A stretch of 64,000 bases of DNA from assembly GCA_903822435.1 (NCBI GenBank), contig CAIJPE010000411.1:1-64000 (forward strand), read 5' to 3'. A program made the translations under genes and the position numbers. The notes under the pieces were generated by a model, which saw only the letters and a program-made list of their open reading frames with translations, was not told where the DNA came from and ran no database searches. Source of the stretch: an uncultured beta proteobacterium. GTDB lineage: Bacteria; Pseudomonadota; Gammaproteobacteria; Burkholderiales; Burkholderiaceae_C. Position 1 is the stretch's first letter. Every line of letters starts with the position of its first letter. This document shows, in pieces, positions 61,158-64,000 of this stretch.

Positions 61158-61406
61158 ATGGCTGACACACCGACCTACTGGTTCCCCGCCAAGCGTTATG
61201 GCTGGGGTTGGGGCTTGCCCTCGGCCTGGCAGGGCTGGGTCGTGCTGGGCCTGTTCATTGCGATGCTCGGCCTGGGCGCCGTGCTCTGGCCGCCCCGGCA
61301 CGACCGGTTGCCGTTCATGGCCTGGACGGGCGTGCTGGTCTTGCTGCTGATGGCTTGTTGCTGGCTGAAGGGTGAACCGCCCGGCTGGCGCTGGGGTTCC
61401 CGCTAG
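61158..61406 (+). CDS. Small two-helix membrane protein
   Basis: 82 aa: 'YWFPAKRYGWGWGLPSAWQGWVVL' opening, TM helices near 27-45 and 52-70. I know similar short proteins in proteobacteria with the same YWFPAKRYGWGWG opening, without a known function. It overlaps the convergent ChrA stop by 4 bp. Confidence 0.72.
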   Translation: MADTPTYWFPAKRYGWGWGLPSAWQGWVVLGLFIAMLGLGAVLWPPRHDRLPFMAWTGVLVLLLMACCWLKGEPPGWRWGSR

Positions 61407-62761
61407 GTGAGCAGGCGCAAGGCCAGTCCGGCCAGGCCGGACGCCAGCACCACCGGGATCACGCCCGCCTTGTAGCGAATCAACGCCACGGCGGCCGCCA
61501 GGCCGATCACGGCCGAGGCGAGGTCGAAGCGGCCCCCCAGGCCGTCCGGCCACAGGACGTGCACCGCGAAGAACACCGCGAGGTTCACGATCACCCCGAC
61601 CACCGCCGCGGTGATGCCCGACAGCGGCGCCGTGAACCTGAGATTGCCGTGGGTGGATTCGATGAACGGGCCGCCCAGGAAGATGAACAGGAAGCTGGGC
61701 AGGAAGGTGAAGAAGGTGACCACCGCCGCCGCGATGGCGCCCGAGAGCGCCAGCGCCTGCGGGCCCATGACCGCCTGCGTCCAGCCGCCCACGAACCCCA
61801 CGAAGGCCACCACCATGATCAACGGGCCGGGGGTGGTTTCGCCCATCGCCAGGCCATCGATCATCTGTGGGGCCGTGAGCCAGTGGAAGTGCTCCACCGC
61901 GCCCTGGTACACGTAGGGCAGCACCGCGTAGGCGCCGCCGAAGGTCAGCAGCGCAGCCTTGGTGAAGAACCACGCCATCTGCGTGTACACCCCCTGGCTG
62001 CCGAAGGCCAGCGCCAGCCCGCCGATGGCCAGCAGCCACAGGCCCAGGCACACCGCCAGCACCCGGGCGAATCGAGGCCAGGTGAACTGCGCATGCGGTG
62101 GCGTGGGTGTGGTGTCGTCGATCAGGGCGGCCCCGGCGCCGCCGCCGGCCTTGGCGTGGCCCGCCCCGACCGCGAAAGCGGCCGGCCTGAACTGGCCACC
62201 CGCGTAGCCCACGACGCCCGCCAGCACCACGATCAGCGGAAACGGCAACGCCAGCGCATAGATGCCCAGGAATGCCGCAACGGCGATGCCCCAGAGCCAG
62301 GCGTTCTTCAGCGCCCGGGTGCCGATGCGCAGGGCGGCCGACACCACGATCGCCGTCACAGCCGGCTTGATGCCGTGGAAGATGCCTTCGACCAGAGGCA
62401 TGTGTCCGTAGGCCATGTAGACCCACGACAAGGCCAGCAGGATGAAGAGCGAAGGCAGCACGAACAGGCCGCCCGCCACGATGCCGCCTCGCGTACGGTG
62501 CATCAGCCAGCCGATGTAGGTGGCCAGCTGTTGCGCCTCGGGACCCGGCAGCACCATGCAGTAGTTCAGGGCGTGCAGGAAACGGCCTTCGGAGATCCAG
62601 CGCCGCCGCACCACCAGCTCCTCGTGCATCAGGGCGATCTGCCCGGCGGGCCCGCCGAAGCTGAGGAAGCCCAGCCGCAGCCAGTACCGCAAGGCCTGGC
62701 CGAAGCTGACCGGGACCGGGGCGGGGGCGCCGCTGTCGGCAGGTCGGAAGCTGGGCGGCAT
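61403..62761 (-). CDS. chrA: Chromate transporter ChrA (two-domain)
   Basis: 452 aa. Two CHR domains: 'LRLGFLSFGGPAGQIALMHEELVVRRRWISEGRFLHALNYCMVLPGPEAQQLATYIGWLMH' (domain 1) and 'MAWFFTKAALLTFGGAYAVLPYVYQGAVEHFHWLTAPQMIDGLAMGETTPGPLIMVVAFVGF' (domain 2), with the LPGPEAQ and TPGPL motifs. Family members export chromate by antiport. Start ATG 62761 chosen as the first Met before the domain. Confidence 0.92.
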   Translation of the reverse strand: MPPSFRPADSGAPAPVPVSFGQALRYWLRLGFLSFGGPAGQIALMHEELVVRRRWISEGRFLHALNYCMVLPGPEAQQLATYIGWLMHRTRGGIVAGGLFVLPSLFILLALSWVYMAYGHMPLVEGIFHGIKPAVTAIVVSAALRIGTRALKNAWLWGIAVAAFLGIYALALPFPLIVVLAGVVGYAGGQFRPAAFAVGAGHAKAGGGAGAALIDDTTPTPPHAQFTWPRFARVLAVCLGLWLLAIGGLALAFGSQGVYTQMAWFFTKAALLTFGGAYAVLPYVYQGAVEHFHWLTAPQMIDGLAMGETTPGPLIMVVAFVGFVGGWTQAVMGPQALALSGAIAAAVVTFFTFLPSFLFIFLGGPFIESTHGNLRFTAPLSGITAAVVGVIVNLAVFFAVHVLWPDGLGGRFDLASAVIGLAAAVALIRYKAGVIPVVLASGLAGLALRLLT

Positions 62762-62854
62762 GCAGCGAGTATCGGGTCGGGGGCCGGGGGCCGGGGCGGC
62801 CGGGCCCGGCTGCGCAGGGCGGGCGGCCTGCCGACGGGGCAGGGTCAAAGCCCT

Positions 62855-63766
62855 TCAGGCCAGCCGGTGCTGCTTGTGGCCGCGTGTCCGGCCAGCCACC
62901 GGCCGCAGGTGCACCGAAGCCAGGTGCGCGCCGGGCAGCGCATCGAGCGGCGCCAGGCCTGCCAGCCAGCGCGTGACGTTCGTGGCATCCAGCGTGCGGC
63001 CTGCACCCGCGCGCTCATTGAGCAGCACCACCAGCACGGTCTTGCCGGCGGCCTTCAGGCGCATGGCCAGGCAGCGGCCGGCCTCGTTCGTGAAGCCGGT
63101 CTTGGACAGCAAGATATCCCAACCGGGGCTGCCCACCAGCTTGTTGGTGTTGCGGGCGCGGTAGGTCCGGCCATTGAAGACGGCCTCTCCGCTGGCTTGC
63201 GTCGTGGCGGCGACGATGGCCGGGTAGCCCGCGGCCGCGCGCACCACGTCGGCCAGGTCGCTGGCGCTGGACTGGTTCATCGGCGAAAGCCCTGTGGGTT
63301 CGAGGACACGGGTGTGCCTCAGTTCCAGCGCGACGGTCTTCAATTGCACCGCATCGAGGAAGCGTGGCATGCCGCCCGGATAGTGCCGGGCCAGGCACGA
63401 GGCGGCGTGGTTGTCGGAGGCCATCAGGGCCAGTTCGAGCAGTTTGCCCCGTGGCAGCGTCACACCGGGCGGCACGCCGCCGTGGGTGTGCTTGAGCGTG
63501 TCCAGGTCAGCGTCCTCGATGGTCAGGGCTTCCTGCAGGTCCTGGCCGGCATCCAGCACCACCATGGCTGTCAGCAGCTTGGTCAGCGACGCCATGGGTA
63601 CGGCATCCTGTGCGCCCTTGGATAGGAGCACCGAGCCCGTGGATTCGTCCACGACAAGCGCGTGTCGCGCATGCAGCGCAGGCACCGGTGCCTGGGCCTG
63701 GGCTGAGCCGAACGCGGCCAGCGTCAGCCACAGGGCGGCTCGCCACAACGACCGCAAAGCGGTCAT
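62855..63766 (-). CDS. pbpG: D-alanyl-D-alanine endopeptidase (PBP7-like, S11)
   Basis: 303 aa. Signal peptide 'ALWLTLAAFGSAQAQA'. Penicillin-binding active site: S60-x-x-K63 ('MASLTK'), S-x-N ('MASDNHAA'), K-T-G ('LLSKTGFTNEAG'). Length and absence of a C-terminal anchor fit PBP7/8 endopeptidases, which trim peptidoglycan cross-links. ATG 63766 gives the cleanest signal; upstream Mets (63802, 63853) are possible. Confidence 0.88.
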   Translation of the reverse strand: MTALRSLWRAALWLTLAAFGSAQAQAPVPALHARHALVVDESTGSVLLSKGAQDAVPMASLTKLLTAMVVLDAGQDLQEALTIEDADLDTLKHTHGGVPPGVTLPRGKLLELALMASDNHAASCLARHYPGGMPRFLDAVQLKTVALELRHTRVLEPTGLSPMNQSSASDLADVVRAAAGYPAIVAATTQASGEAVFNGRTYRARNTNKLVGSPGWDILLSKTGFTNEAGRCLAMRLKAAGKTVLVVLLNERAGAGRTLDATNVTRWLAGLAPLDALPGAHLASVHLRPVAGRTRGHKQHRLA

Positions 63767-63951
63767 TCCCGATCCAACGATGGGTTGTGCTGGTGTGGTC
63801 ATCGGTCCGCGCCAGGCGATCTGAAGGGTGGTCAAGGCAGGTGACGGGTGCAAAGAGGGTCACTCTGGAAAAGAGGCCAACGATCGAGGGTGCCATTCCG
63901 ATGACAGGGAAAGTGGGGAGGGTGGCGCGATGCCCGAGACAACGTCGATTC

Positions 63952-64000
63952 ATGCACGCCGCCACCTTCAGCTTCGACGGTTTCAACGCGCTCGACTCGC
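63952..64000 (+). CDS. DJ-1/PfpI-family protein, N-terminus only (cut by window end)
   Basis: Only 16 codons are present: MHAATFSFDGFNALDS. The pattern of beta strand plus 'DGFN.LDS' is the opening of PfpI/DJ-1 proteins. Start is ATG 63952. Divergent from the PBP7 gene; function undecidable from this fragment. Confidence 0.5.
   Translation, partial: MHAATFSFDGFNALDS

Overview
The window is strongly GC-rich, gene-dense, and shows no rRNA, tRNA, CRISPR array, insertion sequence or phage. The gene content points to a betaproteobacterium of the order Burkholderiales (Comamonadaceae/Sphaerotilaceae-like). Pointers are a fused LivM-LivG transporter protein, Bug/TctC binding proteins with TctAB-TctDE, PEP-CTERM proteins, a Lys/Ala-rich HU-like protein and a TonB receptor beside a Dpp-type transporter. 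This assignment is inference from gene families, not a database match.

Layout. 0-5.5 kb: an XRE-cupin regulator, then a branched-chain-type ABC importer (binding protein, LivH, LivM-LivG fusion, LivF). 5.5-9.3 kb (minus strand): a tightly overlapping trio of ArsS-like radical SAM protein, a VTT-membrane/FAD disulfide reductase fusion, and a TIGR04282-type transferase. 9.4-12.8 kb: HEAT/TPR protein, OsmC protein, and a TPR-glycosyltransferase reading frame that runs without a stop into an HU-like DNA-binding protein. 12.8-22.5 kb: a peptide-acquisition locus (proline iminopeptidase, Dpp/Opp ATPases and permeases, a frameshifted peptide-binding protein, a TonB receptor with an 18-bp palindrome in its leader). 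22.7-28.1 kb: DUF4149 protein, M81 (MlrC-like) metallopeptidase, class III CoA-transferase, Tat-exported Acg-type nitroreductase, small secreted protein.

28.3-31.7 kb: two overlapping PEP-CTERM genes face a secreted S53 (sedolisin) lipoprotein peptidase whose leader carries a c-di-GMP-I (GEMM-I) riboswitch. This is the most striking regulatory element in the window, because it ties an exported protease to the biofilm/motility second messenger. 31.7-39.4 kb: DJ-1-like protein, CurA-like oxidoreductase, TsuA/YeeE-type thiosulfate transporter, a flavin-reductase remnant, patatin, a fused APH-kinase/ATPase and small unknown genes. Three promoters here share a near-identical dyad (TGCGCTYGCRCA), suggesting one regulator. 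39.4-48.3 kb: TctA-TctB opposite TctD-TctE without an adjacent TctC, then GST, a PDC-hydrolase-like amidohydrolase with a Bug protein, a family 3 binding lipoprotein and an outer-membrane barrel protein.

48.4-53.7 kb: formate-THF ligase, WYL regulator, a 29-codon small ORF, a MetX-like hydrolase, a Cache protein and 3-methyladenine glycosylase I. 54.0-59.9 kb: a copper-resistance operon (CueR-type promoter with 19-bp spacer, CopA, CueR, TolC-like protein, multicopper oxidase) facing a His-rich periplasmic protein with a clean terminator. 60-64 kb: GNAT remnant, a LexA/UmuD-like self-cleaving repressor with a probable self-operator, a small membrane protein, ChrA, a PBP7-type peptidase and the first codons of a DJ-1/PfpI protein cut by the window edge.

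Broken genes: the peptide-binding protein (one extra base in a C5 run), a flavin reductase (internal deletion plus frameshift) and a GNAT fragment.
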